A stretch of 64,000 nt of DNA from Legionella septentrionalis. Lineage in GTDB: Bacteria > Pseudomonadota > Gammaproteobacteria > Legionellales > Legionellaceae. Within the stretch, counting starts at the first letter, position 1, and each line of letters starts with the position of its first letter. Below are positions 47,034-56,778 of this stretch, piece after piece. The notes below the pieces were generated by a model that was given only the letters and a program-made list of their open reading frames with translations, searched no databases and was not told the DNA's origin. The stretch is from positions 1 through 64,000 of the forward strand of contig NZ_RZGS01000011.1 in the NCBI RefSeq assembly GCF_003989745.1, written 5' to 3'. The position numbers and the translations under genes are program-made.

Positions 47034-50000
47034 TTATTCCGCTTGCTTTATTTCATTTTCGCCAGCAGTTGCCGGTTTGCGATCATGCCGGTGATCGGCT
47101 GCCAGGAAGGTATACATGGTAGGAACCACAAACAAGGTGAAGCAAGTCCCGATTAACAAGCCTGAGGAAATAACCAAGCCAATGTCAAAACGGCTGACCG
47201 CGCCTGCGCCTGAAGCAATTAACAATGGAATGACGCCAAAGACCATGGCAGCGGTAGTCATCAATATGGGTCGCAAGCGGATGGCAGCCGCTTCTTCTAC
47301 TGCGGCACGGCGATCCAGGTTTTTCTCACGTTGCAAATGGTTGGCAAAATCTACAATGAGAATTCCATGTTTGCTAATCAAACCGATCAAGGTAATTAAT
47401 CCGACTTGCGTGTAAATGTTAATACTCGCCGCACCAAGATTTAAGGGGATTAATGCACCGCATATGGACATCGGTACACTGATTAAAATAATCAAAGGAT
47501 CCCGGAAACTTTCATACTGTGCAGAAAGTACGAGAAAAATCACAATGATGGCCATGAAAAATGCAAAAATAAGGGCACTGCCTTCTTGAATGAATTGTCT
47601 GGATTGACCGCTATAATCTTCCATGAATCCTTTTGGTAATATTTCTTTAGCTTGTTCCTGCAGATAGGCAATCCCTTGACCCAAGGTAACTCCTGGCATC
47701 ATGACCCCCTGAATAATTGCAGAATTCAATTGTTGGAAATGCGACAATTCATTCGGCTGAGTTTTGGCAACCGGGGTGACTACCGTTGACAGCGGCACCA
47801 TGATTTTGCCGGCAGTAGGGACATAAATTTCCCCTAATTGCGCTGGATTGAGGCGAAACTTTCGGTCCAACTGCGGGATGACTTGATAACTGCGTCCTTT
47901 TAAATCAAAAAAATTAACATACCCGCCGGATAATGCACTGGCCAGGCTGCTGCCGATGGTGCGCATATCAAGCCCTAAATCCGAGGCTTTCGAGCGGTTG
48001 ATATCAAGCTCAATTTCGGGCTGATTAAATTTTAAGCTATTATCCAAAAAGATAAAAAGACCGCTTTGCTTAGCCTTGCTGAGCAAGTTATTTGATACCT
48101 CAAACAAGCTTTGGAAATCATTAGTGGTTTTTATGACAAACTGGATAGGCGTACCTCTGCCGCCTCCTGGCAAAGGAGGCGGGATAACAGCAAAAGACAT
48201 TAAACCGGGGACTTCATTTAATTTATTTTGTAATGGTTCTTTGAGTGAAAACTGGCTTTTACGTTGATCCCAGGGCTTAAGCACCATTCCTGACATGGGT
48301 TGCTTCATATTAATGGCAAAATAATGTTCAGTTTCAGGAAAACTCTGGTAAATTTTTCCAAACATTTTGGTATAGGTTTCAACGTAATTCAATGTTGCAT
48401 ATTGCGGTGCTGTACCAATAATAAAGAAGAATCCCTGATCTTCCTCAGGAGCGGTTTCCTTTGCCGTGGTTATATAAAGATAAGGCAAAACGAGCAGTAC
48501 GACAGCAGCAAAAACCAGCATGATGCTTCGCGTTTCCAGCAAACTGTGCAGCATGCGTTTGTAGCGGACGTGCAAGCGTTCAAACAAATTATCCAGAAAA
48601 CGGGTGAACCGGCCGCTACTCAATTCCTTGGATAGAATTTTCGAGCACATCATCGGAGATAAAGTGAGTGCGATGACGCCGGAAATAATTACCGCACAGG
48701 CGAGGGTAAAAGCAAATTCTTTGAACAATGCGCCGGTTAAACCTTCCATAAATCCAATTGGAGCATACACGGCTGCCAAGGTAATGGTCATGGCTATGAC
48801 GGGTGTTGCGATTTCACGTGCACCGACAAGCGCTGCATCAAATGGAGTTTTCCCTTCTTCAATATGGCGATGAATATTTTCAACCACCACGATCGCGTCA
48901 TCCACCACAAGACCAATTGCCAATACGAAAGCAAGCAGGGTAAGCAGATTAATGGAATATCCTAAAAACAGCATTAAGGTACATACCCCCACCAAAGAAA
49001 GTGGGATAGTGACAATGGGGATGAGTACAGAGCGGAATGATCCCAAAAATAAAAAAATCACCACGATGACTATCAAGGCAGCTTCGACGATTGTTGCAAT
49101 CACTTCATGAATCGAGGCACGGATGAATTCGGTCGCATCGTATACAATGGTTGCGGTCAAGGAGGGGGGTAACTGTTTTTGGATATCCGGGAAAATTTTT
49201 CTTACATCGGTGATGACCGTCAAGGGGTTGGCTGTAGGCGTTGGTGTGATCCCGATAAATACCGCTTTTTTATCATCAAAGATTACGGATGTGTCGTAGG
49301 ATTGCGAGCCTAAAGTGATTTTAGCAATATCACGCAAGCGAATAATGGAATTGCCGTCGCTGCGGACAATGAGCTGGCTGAATTCATCAACGTTATTTAA
49401 ATTGGTTTTAGCGCGAATGCTGATGGCAACGTATTCGCCTTTTGTATTTCCTGCCGCGGTTAAAAAGTTGTTATTCGCAAGTACGGTAAATACGTCCGCC
49501 GGAGCAATCCCCAGTGCCGCCATTTTATTGGGATTTAAAAAGATACGCATCGAATAAGTTTGCCCGCCCAAAATTTCAGCTTTGGCGACTCCATCGACGG
49601 TTTGCAACTGCGGTTGAATCACCCGTGTTACGTAATCGGTAATTTGTTGCGGTGTCATCTCCGTGCTGTCAAAGCTCATATACAACAAAGCAGTGGAAGT
49701 ATCCGAGCTTTTTACGATGACCGGTTGCTGTGACTCAGGAGGTAATTGGTTTAAGGTTTGTTGCACCTTACTCATTACGTCAGTGAAGGCAACTTGCGGG
49801 TCAAAATTAAGTTTGATATTCAAGGTAATGGTGCTGACGCCCTGGGTACTGCTCGACGTCATGTAATCGATGCCTTCAGCACTGGCGATCGCGGCTTCCA
49901 GAGGTGTGGTAATGAAGCCTGCAATCAAATTGGCATCGGCACCTGGATAAGCAGTAGTTACGGTAATGACGGTATTATCCATGCGTGGATACTGACGGAC

Positions 50001-50099
50001 TTGCATGCTGGTAATTGAATTCAAGCCAAACAATAAGATAAGCAAGCTCACCACAGTAGCCAACACTGGACGTCTGATAAATAAATCTGTAAATTTCAT
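47034..50099 (-). CDS. RND multidrug efflux transporter, HAE1 family
   Basis: The product is 1021 residues with the RND layout: TM1, a large periplasmic loop, TM2-6, a second loop and TM7-12. The family signatures are intact: FIRRPVLATVV at the N-terminus, QQPVIVKS in the porter domain, GLVVDDAIVVVENIHRH in TM4 with two adjacent Asp residues for proton relay, and ALTLSPMMCS. It exports lipophilic compounds in complex with the adjacent fusion protein and a TolC-type channel. Substrates cannot be read from sequence. It lies 68 bp after the fusion protein gene, and the operon has no outer membrane gene. Confidence 0.95.
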   Translation of the reverse strand: MKFTDLFIRRPVLATVVSLLILLFGLNSITSMQVRQYPRMDNTVITVTTAYPGADANLIAGFITTPLEAAIASAEGIDYMTSSSTQGVSTITLNIKLNFDPQVAFTDVMSKVQQTLNQLPPESQQPVIVKSSDTSTALLYMSFDSTEMTPQQITDYVTRVIQPQLQTVDGVAKAEILGGQTYSMRIFLNPNKMAALGIAPADVFTVLANNNFLTAAGNTKGEYVAISIRAKTNLNNVDEFSQLIVRSDGNSIIRLRDIAKITLGSQSYDTSVIFDDKKAVFIGITPTPTANPLTVITDVRKIFPDIQKQLPPSLTATIVYDATEFIRASIHEVIATIVEAALIVIVVIFLFLGSFRSVLIPIVTIPLSLVGVCTLMLFLGYSINLLTLLAFVLAIGLVVDDAIVVVENIHRHIEEGKTPFDAALVGAREIATPVIAMTITLAAVYAPIGFMEGLTGALFKEFAFTLACAVIISGVIALTLSPMMCSKILSKELSSGRFTRFLDNLFERLHVRYKRMLHSLLETRSIMLVFAAVVLLVLPYLYITTAKETAPEEDQGFFFIIGTAPQYATLNYVETYTKMFGKIYQSFPETEHYFAINMKQPMSGMVLKPWDQRKSQFSLKEPLQNKLNEVPGLMSFAVIPPPLPGGGRGTPIQFVIKTTNDFQSLFEVSNNLLSKAKQSGLFIFLDNSLKFNQPEIELDINRSKASDLGLDMRTIGSSLASALSGGYVNFFDLKGRSYQVIPQLDRKFRLNPAQLGEIYVPTAGKIMVPLSTVVTPVAKTQPNELSHFQQLNSAIIQGVMMPGVTLGQGIAYLQEQAKEILPKGFMEDYSGQSRQFIQEGSALIFAFFMAIIVIFLVLSAQYESFRDPLIILISVPMSICGALIPLNLGAASINIYTQVGLITLIGLISKHGILIVDFANHLQREKNLDRRAAVEEAAAIRLRPILMTTAAMVFGVIPLLIASGAGAVSRFDIGLVISSGLLIGTCFTLFVVPTMYTFLAADHRHDRKPATAGENEIKQAE

Positions 50100-50167
50100 G
50101 CATTAATTCCGCTGTGCACCTTAAAAGGTGCAATGATGTTCAATTTAAATTCCTGTGGTTTAGCAGA

Positions 50168-51436
50168 CTATTGCCCTAAATCATCGGGATCCACCGTTTC
50201 ATTAAGCTGAATATCATTATTAATCACTACGCGAGTGCCATCCTGGAGTTTAATCTCACCGACGCTGACGACTTCTTGTCCGGCACTGACCCCTTTTTTG
50301 ATCATGGTAAAGTTTCCTTCCTGTTCTCCTGTACTCACAAAGGCGCGTTTGACCACCAAAATATCCTTACCCTCCTTATCTTTTTTCCCATCCTTTTCAA
50401 TCAGGAAAACGGAATTGCCATATAGGCTGAAGGAAATGGCGGTTGTTGGCAGGACAACCACATTGGGAATGGAAGGTTGTTCCACCTCGATGTCGGCAAA
50501 CATGCCGGGGATAAAATTAAATTCATGGATTTTGTTTTTGGTATTTAATTCGCTGTCGCAAGCCACGATGATGCGGTTTCCCTGTTTTTCTTTTTTAGCT
50601 TTAATCAGTGTGGAATGCAAAGGATCCTTTAAAGCCTTGGCTGGGCAGTTAGGAATGGTCGCTTGCACTAAAATATTATGCGTATTGATATCAACTTTTG
50701 CGTTAATTGCGGTAATTTTTCCTGTAAACAAGATGCCTGGGTTTTGTTCGACTGAAAAAGTTACTGCCTGATTCAAATGCAATTTTTTAAGCAATTGTTC
50801 GGGAAGATAGAATTCCAAAAACAAGGGGTCAAGGGATTGCAGGGTCACAATGGAAGTTTGCCCCGGGCTAATAAACTGGCCCAAATTGACTTGGCGGATA
50901 CCCAGCTGCCCGGAAAAAGGAGCGCGGATGTGCTTTTGTCGAATCGTCGCTTCTGTTTTTTCAACATTTGCCTGTGCCTGCAGCATCTTGGCTTTGGCTT
51001 CATCAAGACTTGAAGTTGAGGTAGCACCACGCTTAAATAAATCCGCTTGCCTTTTATAATTAATATCCTGTAAGGCTAATTCAGATTGGTTAAACTTCAA
51101 GGTCGCTTGATCCACACTGTCATCAATATCAATCAAGGGTTTATCTTTTTCAATAAATTGCCCTGAATCAAAGTGAATGGCGACTACATTCCCTGATGCT
51201 TGTGAGTTTACTTCAACCCCATTAATGGCGACAAAATTTCCCACGGCGGCAATGTGCGGTTGCCAGTCTCTTTTTTGTGCTTTCACAGAAGATACGGTAA
51301 CTGCAGGCGGCTCATAACTGGCAAAAAAGCGCTTGATCATAAAACCTTTGAACAGGTTAAAGCCAATGATTCCGCCAAAAACTACGAGCAAACCGATGAG
51401 CATGATGGTCATGCGTTTCTTCATTATTGTTTTCAT
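50168..51436 (-). CDS. RND periplasmic adaptor (membrane fusion protein)
   Basis: The product is 422 residues. An N-terminal membrane anchor (about 8-30) is followed by the lipoyl half-motifs (EVNSQASGNVVAIHFDSGQFIEKDKPL and IRAPFSGQLGIRQVNLGQFISPGQ), an alpha-helical hairpin between them, a beta-barrel domain and a membrane-proximal domain. It bridges the RND pump and the outer membrane channel in the periplasm. An unusual insertion with Lys and Cys (about 270-300, HSTLIKAKKEKQGNRIIVACDS) lies within the barrel region. The start could instead be four codons later. It is the first gene of the RND pair. Confidence 0.93.
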   Translation of the reverse strand: MKTIMKKRMTIMLIGLLVVFGGIIGFNLFKGFMIKRFFASYEPPAVTVSSVKAQKRDWQPHIAAVGNFVAINGVEVNSQASGNVVAIHFDSGQFIEKDKPLIDIDDSVDQATLKFNQSELALQDINYKRQADLFKRGATSTSSLDEAKAKMLQAQANVEKTEATIRQKHIRAPFSGQLGIRQVNLGQFISPGQTSIVTLQSLDPLFLEFYLPEQLLKKLHLNQAVTFSVEQNPGILFTGKITAINAKVDINTHNILVQATIPNCPAKALKDPLHSTLIKAKKEKQGNRIIVACDSELNTKNKIHEFNFIPGMFADIEVEQPSIPNVVVLPTTAISFSLYGNSVFLIEKDGKKDKEGKDILVVKRAFVSTGEQEGNFTMIKKGVSAGQEVVSVGEIKLQDGTRVVINNDIQLNETVDPDDLGQ

Positions 51437-51691
51437 CTACCCAATGTATCCTTATCTGTCGCGCAACGTAATGCAGTTATTTTTTTATGCTATAAATTCG
51501 TTCCCTACTCAGTGATGATAGTCAGCCAGAGAGGTGTATGGAATTGGAGGAATTAAGCAGCAGTAATATTAACATAAATAATTGGTAAAAATAGAATCCC
51601 TAAAAATAGATTGTGTGTTTATAATAAAAGCCTGTTGACTAAATTAAATACTTTGTTACCATCTAACCTCCGTTTAAAGCGAGGTTCAATT

Positions 51692-52099
51692 ATGAAAATA
51701 AAGTCGCTCATTTTTCTTTGTTGTTTCGGTTTGTTGAGTAACGTTTTTGCAGGAACAAACCAGCACATTCATCCCAAGGCTAATGATCAAAAAGGGCAAC
51801 AAGTTTCTGCAGCATATTCGAATTGTGATATTACAATCATTAACAATAGCTTCGATAATGTACAGGTTACTGGCACATTCGATGACGGCTCCCCGTTAAT
51901 TCCTTTCAGCGTGTATAGCTTTGAAGCACCGCATTATATCAGCCTTTACTATTATAATTACTGTCATAGCGGCATGTATTTGACGATACGTACTTTCAAT
52001 GGTCATATGATTTACAATGCTTATACTCCAACTAACATGACCATACGCATTGTGCCCTATCTCAATAACCAGCTGAAAGCAGAAGTAAGCGCCAAGTAA
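51692..52099 (+). CDS. Small secreted protein of unknown function
   Basis: The product is 135 residues. A signal peptide (about 1-20, ending VFA) is followed by a short polar linker and a beta-rich domain (about 45-130), with alternating Tyr/Thr/Asn strands and two Cys (SNCDITI, YNYCHSG) that could form a disulfide. I recognise no family. The start after GAGG is preferred over an in-frame one 27 codons upstream. A weak TTGACT/TACCAT promoter lies around 51635-51662. A terminator-like hairpin follows the stop. Confidence 0.7.
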   Translation: MKIKSLIFLCCFGLLSNVFAGTNQHIHPKANDQKGQQVSAAYSNCDITIINNSFDNVQVTGTFDDGSPLIPFSVYSFEAPHYISLYYYNYCHSGMYLTIRTFNGHMIYNAYTPTNMTIRIVPYLNNQLKAEVSAK

Positions 52100-52105
52100 G
52101 AAAAA

Positions 52106-52135
52106 GGTGCGAGATTTCTCGCGCCGGTTTTAACC
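52106..52135 (+). terminator. Terminator-like hairpin after the secreted protein
   Basis: GGTGCGAGA and TCTCGCGCC form a stem of eight to nine base pairs with a tight loop, preceded by AAAAA and followed by GGTTTTAA. It lies 6 bp after the stop at 52099. Confidence 0.6.
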
Positions 52136-52148
52136 AATAGGTAATATT

Positions 52149-52607
52149 ATGAAATATATCGCTTTAACTTTAATGGCTTTTCTGGCTGCTTGCAGCGGAG
52201 ACAATAAGCCTGCTGCTCCACCTAAACCGCAAGCGAGTGTACAGAAATCTCAAGCTGTCGCCGGCAAAAAAGAAGTAAAGAAATCCGCTGTGAAGCAAGC
52301 GCAAAACAAAGCGGAGATAACGATTGTTGCTCCGCCCGCAAAGCCTGAAGTCACTCTTGAGCGTACAGACGGTGTAAATCTTATGCCTGGCAATATCCAT
52401 GAGCATGCCCGTCATTCCGTGCACAAGCATCATCATCGGGCTCATAACCATCATGGTCATGGCGAGCAGGGTGAAATTACGGTTGCTGCCAGAAATAAAA
52501 GTGTTCACAAACATGAGCACCAAAGCCGGCAAAATGTACACGGCCATGCGGACAATCTTCATCAGCATGCCAACATTGCTGATTCCAACGTGCATGGGCA
52601 TGACTAG
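52149..52607 (+). CDS. Histidine-rich lipoprotein, putative metal binder
   Basis: The product is 152 residues. The signal peptide ends in the lipobox LAAC, with Cys15 lipidated. A Lys/Ala/Pro-rich spacer (about 20-75) leads to a C-terminal half with 20 histidines in the last 70 residues, in HxH and HGH clusters (HEHARHSVHKHHHRAHNHHG; VHGHADNLHQHAN; VHGHD). Such tails bind Zn, Ni or Cu. A role in metal storage or tolerance at the envelope is inferred from composition only. No metal transporter is adjacent. An AATAGGTAATATT leader gives a fair ribosome site. Confidence 0.75.
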   Translation: MKYIALTLMAFLAACSGDNKPAAPPKPQASVQKSQAVAGKKEVKKSAVKQAQNKAEITIVAPPAKPEVTLERTDGVNLMPGNIHEHARHSVHKHHHRAHNHHGHGEQGEITVAARNKSVHKHEHQSRQNVHGHADNLHQHANIADSNVHGHD

Positions 52608-52744
52608 GATAAAACAGTGTGCTACCCTTGTTAGGTTTAGCCTGATTTCACATCCCATAAAGTCTGGTGGCTTGCGATGCTACCAGACAATCTTAAATTG
52701 CTAAACAATGGATTATTAATCTCGAAAACAGCAAAGGAGATATA

Positions 52745-53050
52745 ATGCTAAGGACGTTTAAATTTTTAATGCTGCCCGTTTTCGCTTTGATCATCATTGC
52801 TTGTGCCGCCACCCCCACCCAGGAGAGTACAGGAGAATATTTGGATAGTTCTGCAGTTACAGCCAAAGTAAAAACTGAATTGTTAGACAAGTTAGGTGCC
52901 AAAGGCTTTGAAATTAAAGTTAAAACTTATAAAGATGAGGTACAATTAAGCGGTTTCGTCGATAATGATACGCTAAAGCAACAAGCTGGGGCTATTGCTG
53001 CGGATGTGGATGGCGTTAAAAGCGTTCGTAATGATTTAATTGTCAAATAA
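52745..53050 (+). CDS. BON-domain lipoprotein
   Basis: The product is 101 residues. The signal peptide ends IIAC, with Cys20 as the predicted lipidation site. One BON domain (about 35-100) is seen: DSSAVTAKVKTELL, VKTYKDEVQLSGFVDN and VDGVKSVRNDLIVK are its three conserved blocks. It is an OsmY/DolP-like envelope protein with a single BON domain, probably binding phospholipid or peptidoglycan-associated partners. AAAGGAG precedes the ATG by 6 bp. glyA starts 25 bp after its stop. Confidence 0.9.
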   Translation: MLRTFKFLMLPVFALIIIACAATPTQESTGEYLDSSAVTAKVKTELLDKLGAKGFEIKVKTYKDEVQLSGFVDNDTLKQQAGAIAADVDGVKSVRNDLIVK

Positions 53051-53075
53051 TGGCAATACGTGAATAAGGAAAATT

Positions 53076-54332
53076 ATGTTTGACAAACAATATACGATTG
53101 CAGGATTTGATGATGAGCTTTGGGAAGCCATGCAAGCTGAAAAGAAGCGGCAGGAAGAACACATCGAACTCATCGCTTCAGAAAATTATGCCAGTCCGCG
53201 CGTTTTGCAGGCGCAAGGTTCATTGCTCACCAACAAGTATGCAGAAGGCTATCCCGGCAAGCGTTATTATGGCGGTTGTGAATATGTGGATGTAGCGGAA
53301 ACTTTAGCCATTTCCCGCGCCAAGCAATTGTTCGCTGCAGCGTATGCAAACGTACAGCCTCACTCTGGATCGCAAGCAAATGCCGCTGCCATGATGGCAT
53401 TATTGAACCCTGGTGATTTGGTTTTAGGCATGGCATTACCGCACGGGGGACATTTAACACATGGTTCTCAAGTCAATTTCTCTGGAAAAATTTACCGTGC
53501 CGTGCAGTATGGGCTAAACACTGAAACTGGTTTAATCGATTATGAGGCTTTGGAAAAACTCGCTTTGCAGCATAAACCCAAAATGATTATTGCGGGTTTT
53601 TCTGCTTATTCACAAGTCGTGGATTGGGTTAGATTCCGTGCCATTGCCGATGAAATTGGTGCTTATTTGCTGGTGGATATGGCACATGTTGCCGGGTTGG
53701 TTGCTGCAGGCTTGTATCCTTCACCAATTCCTTATGCAGACGTTGTGACTTCAACAACGCATAAAACATTAAGAGGTCCGCGTGGCGGCCTTATTCTTGC
53801 CAGAGCAAATGAAGAAATTGAAAAAAAATTAAATTCAGCTGTATTCCCTGGCATCCAGGGCGGGCCGTTGATGCATGTCATTGCAGCCAAAGCCGTAGCG
53901 TTTGCTGAAGCTTTATTACCGGAATTTAAATCTTATCAACAACAGGTAATTCGTAATGCCAAAACCATGGCGCAAGCCTTGCTCGCGCGCGGGCATCGCA
54001 TTGTTTCCGGAGGCACGGAAAACCATCTGCTACTGCTGGATTTAATTGACAAGGATATCACTGGTAAAGAAGCGGATGCTGCTTTGGAGCAGGCTAATAT
54101 TACCGTGAATAAAAACTCTGTCCCCAACGATCCGCGCTCCCCGTTTGTTACCAGTGGATTGCGCTTAGGTACACCTGCTGTAACCACTCGGGGTTTTAAA
54201 GAAAAAGAGATTCAGCTTATCACTGACTGGATTGCTGATATCCTGGAAAATATTCACAATACACAAGGAATCGCCAGAATAAGAGAGCAGGTTTTAGCTT
54301 TGTGTGCTGAATTTCCCGTTTATCGTGATTAA
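53076..54332 (+). CDS. glyA: Serine hydroxymethyltransferase
   Basis: This PLP enzyme interconverts serine and glycine with tetrahydrofolate. The product is 418 residues (E. coli 417). [21 protein letters not shown] and [20 protein letters not shown] are conserved substrate and dimer blocks. The Schiff-base lysine is in [15 protein letters not shown]. Together with kbl-tdh it makes glycine metabolism well represented in this window. It is followed by nrdR 2 bp after its stop. Confidence 0.98.
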   Translation: MFDKQYTIAGFDDELWEAMQAEKKRQEEHIELIASENYASPRVLQAQGSLLTNKYAEGYPGKRYYGGCEYVDVAETLAISRAKQLFAAAYANVQPHSGSQANAAAMMALLNPGDLVLGMALPHGGHLTHGSQVNFSGKIYRAVQYGLNTETGLIDYEALEKLALQHKPKMIIAGFSAYSQVVDWVRFRAIADEIGAYLLVDMAHVAGLVAAGLYPSPIPYADVVTSTTHKTLRGPRGGLILARANEEIEKKLNSAVFPGIQGGPLMHVIAAKAVAFAEALLPEFKSYQQQVIRNAKTMAQALLARGHRIVSGGTENHLLLLDLIDKDITGKEADAALEQANITVNKNSVPNDPRSPFVTSGLRLGTPAVTTRGFKEKEIQLITDWIADILENIHNTQGIARIREQVLALCAEFPVYRD

Positions 54333-54334
54333 TT

Positions 54335-54793
54335 ATGTTTTGTCCTTTTTGCCGTGCTGAAGAAACCAAGGTAGTGGATTCACGTTTGGTCGCCGATGGC
54401 ACCCAAGTCCGCCGCCGCAGGCAATGCCTTGTCTGCCATGAGCGTTTTACTACGTTTGAAATTGCGGAACTCATCATGCCAGTAGTAATTAAACGCGACG
54501 GGCGCAGAGAAGCATTCAACATTGAAAATTTGCGGGCGGGTATGTTGCGTGCCTTGGAAAAAAGACCTGTCAGTGTGGATGCTTTAGAAGAAGCAATTGT
54601 CGCCATCATGCAAAAGATCAGACAAAAAGGTGAGCGGGAAATTGATTCCCGTCAAATTGGGGAATGGGTTATGGAGCAATTGTATCGCCTTGATCATGTT
54701 GCTTACGTGCGTTTTGCCTCCGTGTACAAACGCTTCAAGGATGTGAGTGAATTCAGGCAAACGATTGATCAGATGGATGGCGATAAAAAGTAA
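54335..54793 (+). CDS. nrdR: Transcriptional repressor NrdR
   Basis: It represses ribonucleotide reductase operons according to the ATP/dATP balance. The product is 152 residues. The N-terminal zinc ribbon is [17 protein letters not shown] with the second pair in [16 protein letters not shown]. An ATP-cone (about 46-136, [17 protein letters not shown]) follows. Its start lies 2 bp after glyA, so the two are co-translated. nusB follows after 72 bp. Confidence 0.97.
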   Translation: MFCPFCRAEETKVVDSRLVADGTQVRRRRQCLVCHERFTTFEIAELIMPVVIKRDGRREAFNIENLRAGMLRALEKRPVSVDALEEAIVAIMQKIRQKGEREIDSRQIGEWVMEQLYRLDHVAYVRFASVYKRFKDVSEFRQTIDQMDGDKK

Positions 54794-54865
54794 AAGGATT
54801 TTTATAAGCAAGGCAAGGACGTAGTTAACAAATAAGTAAATTCGATAAATCCTCATGAGGTAACC

Positions 54866-55309
54866 GTGGATAATCAAGATATTAAAGGTAAACGGCGCGC
54901 AAGAAAGCTTGCCTTACAAGCTTTGTACCAGTGGTTAATGTCCGGCAGTGAGCCGACTGAAATTGAAGCACAGTTTCGTGCTGGCAATGATATGTCAAAA
55001 GTGGATGGCAATTATTTCCGGCGTGTATTGTATGGGGTTCCTGAGCATGTGAAAGAGCTTGAAGCTGCATTTACCCCTTTTCTGGATCGGCCCATTCAAA
55101 GTTTAAACCCGATTGAACTTACCGTGTTGCGTTTGAGTGCTTTTGAATTGATGCACTGTCCGGAATTGCCTTATCGTGTAGTTTTGGATGAGGCTGTGTT
55201 ATTGACCAAAACGTTCGGTTCGCAAGATGGCTATCGCTATGTGAATGGGGTATTAAACAACCTTGCCCAGCAAGTGAGAATGGTGGAAATCAGCAGCAAT
55301 CATGAATGA
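54866..55309 (+). CDS. nusB: Transcription antitermination factor NusB
   Basis: It binds boxA RNA with NusE (S10) for rRNA antitermination. The product is 147 residues (E. coli 139). KGKRRARKLALQALYQWLMSG is the RNA-binding N-terminus. NPIELTVLRLSAFEL and LPYRVVLDEAVLLTKTFGSQDGYRYVNGVLNNLA are strongly conserved. The start is GTG at 54866, 5 bp after a GAGG site. Its end overlaps thiL by 8 bp. Confidence 0.97.
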   Translation: MDNQDIKGKRRARKLALQALYQWLMSGSEPTEIEAQFRAGNDMSKVDGNYFRRVLYGVPEHVKELEAAFTPFLDRPIQSLNPIELTVLRLSAFELMHCPELPYRVVLDEAVLLTKTFGSQDGYRYVNGVLNNLAQQVRMVEISSNHE

Positions 55310-56246
55310 ATTTGCATTGATTGAGGTTTTTTTTAAATCCATTGTGCATACGCGTGATGACGTTGTGCTGGGAATTGGCGATGATGCGGCCTGTCTTAGC
55401 ATTCCTTTAGGGAAACACTTACTGGTTAGTTCCGATACTTTGGTTTCTGGAATTCATTTTTTAGCTGATTTTGATGCCTTTGATATCGCTTATAAAGCAA
55501 TCATGGTCAATATTAGCGACATAGCTGCCATGGGGGGGGAACCTGCCTGGGTATCTCTGGCGTTGACATTGCCGGAATGCAATGAAGTTTGGTTAAAGCG
55601 TTTTAGCGAAGGCTTAACTGCAGCTTTACTTCCTTATAATATAGCTTTAATCGGTGGTGATACGACTCGAGGTCCATTAACAATTACCGTGACAATTCAT
55701 GGGCTTGTTGCTGCTGGAAAAGCCGTGACGCGCAGTGGCGCCAAGGCTGGCGATGCAATTTTTGTCAGCGGTGAATTAGGGGCTGCCGCTTTGGCAGTTG
55801 ACTATTTATCTTCTGGACATATAGAGGATAAGGAATTACTCATGGAAAAATTATTGCATCCCATTCCCCGTGTCGATCTCATCCCTTATCTACAACAATA
55901 CGCAACGGCTGCAATTGATATTTCAGATGGCTTAAATGCGGATTTAAATCATATTTGCGATGCCAGTGGCGTTGGCGCATGCCTGGATCTTGAGCAAATC
56001 CCTGTTCACCCTGTGCTTAAGAAACACCGCCCGCATAAAGCGCTTGCGATGGCATTACAGGGTGGGGATGATTACGAATTGTGCTTTACCATTCCCCGCG
56101 AGCATGAACAAGAATTTAAAAAACAACTCAAGCAGCACGGCAAGCGATGCGTTAAGATTGGCATGATTGAAGAGGCGCGCGGATTAAGGGGGCGACGGGG
56201 TGCATGCATTGAGAGGTTGCCGGTAAAGGGTTATAGTCATTTTTGA
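55302..56246 (+). CDS. thiL: Thiamine-monophosphate kinase
   Basis: The enzyme phosphorylates thiamine monophosphate to the diphosphate cofactor. The product is 314 residues. VLGIGDDAACL (ATP/Mg site), SSDTLVSGIHF, NISDIAAMGGEPAW, IGGDTTRG and GGDDYELCFT are diagnostic of ThiL. It belongs to the same run as nusB and pgpA, overlapping nusB by 8 bp. Confidence 0.97.
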   Translation: MNEFALIEVFFKSIVHTRDDVVLGIGDDAACLSIPLGKHLLVSSDTLVSGIHFLADFDAFDIAYKAIMVNISDIAAMGGEPAWVSLALTLPECNEVWLKRFSEGLTAALLPYNIALIGGDTTRGPLTITVTIHGLVAAGKAVTRSGAKAGDAIFVSGELGAAALAVDYLSSGHIEDKELLMEKLLHPIPRVDLIPYLQQYATAAIDISDGLNADLNHICDASGVGACLDLEQIPVHPVLKKHRPHKALAMALQGGDDYELCFTIPREHEQEFKKQLKQHGKRCVKIGMIEEARGLRGRRGACIERLPVKGYSHF

Positions 56247-56295
56247 TGGCTCCCGTGGCGAGGCAGGTATTATTTTTACCTTAGAAGGGGTTGAA

Positions 56296-56778
56296 ATGCA
56301 TATGCTAAAAATCGGACAGCGGGTATGGCAGGATCCAGTGTATTTTATTGCCTTTGGGTTTGGCAGTGGTTTGATGCCGGTGGCGCCCGGGACATGGGGC
56401 ACAATAGCCGCTATCCCTGTCTATTTATTGCTCGCGGGAAATTCTTGGAGCATCTATGCATGTTGGACTCTTGCGGCTTTTTTATTAGGAGTGTTTGTAG
56501 CCGATAAAGTTTCCAGGGATTTAGGCGTGCATGATTATGCCGGCATTGTTTGGGATGAAGTGGTAGGGTATTTGTTGACCATGTTCCTTGCTCCACCCGG
56601 CATCGCCTGGACGATTATTGGTTTTGTCCTGTTTCGTATTTTCGATATTTGGAAACCTGAGCCCATACGGTTTGTTGATAAACACGTACGTGGCGGTTTG
56701 GGAATTATGCTCGATGATGTTTTGGCGGCTATTCCTGCCTTTATCGTTTTACAATTATTGGCTTGGGGTTTTGCGTGA
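56296..56778 (+). CDS. pgpA: Phosphatidylglycerophosphatase A
   Basis: The enzyme dephosphorylates phosphatidylglycerol phosphate in the inner membrane. The product is 160 residues. FGSGLMPVAPGTWGT, DYAGIVWDEVVGYLLTM (acidic catalytic residues), FRIFDIWKPEPIRFVD and GGLGIMLDDVLAAI are the PgpA family blocks, with three to four hydrophobic segments. GAAGGGG precedes the start. It overlaps the next gene by 4 bp (GTGA). Confidence 0.96.
   Translation: MHMLKIGQRVWQDPVYFIAFGFGSGLMPVAPGTWGTIAAIPVYLLLAGNSWSIYACWTLAAFLLGVFVADKVSRDLGVHDYAGIVWDEVVGYLLTMFLAPPGIAWTIIGFVLFRIFDIWKPEPIRFVDKHVRGGLGIMLDDVLAAIPAFIVLQLLAWGFA

Noticed and set aside
52399-52704. 101-residue plus frame overlapping the histidine-rich lipoprotein
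   Set aside because: It is an out-of-frame reading of CAT-rich codons, without a start context.
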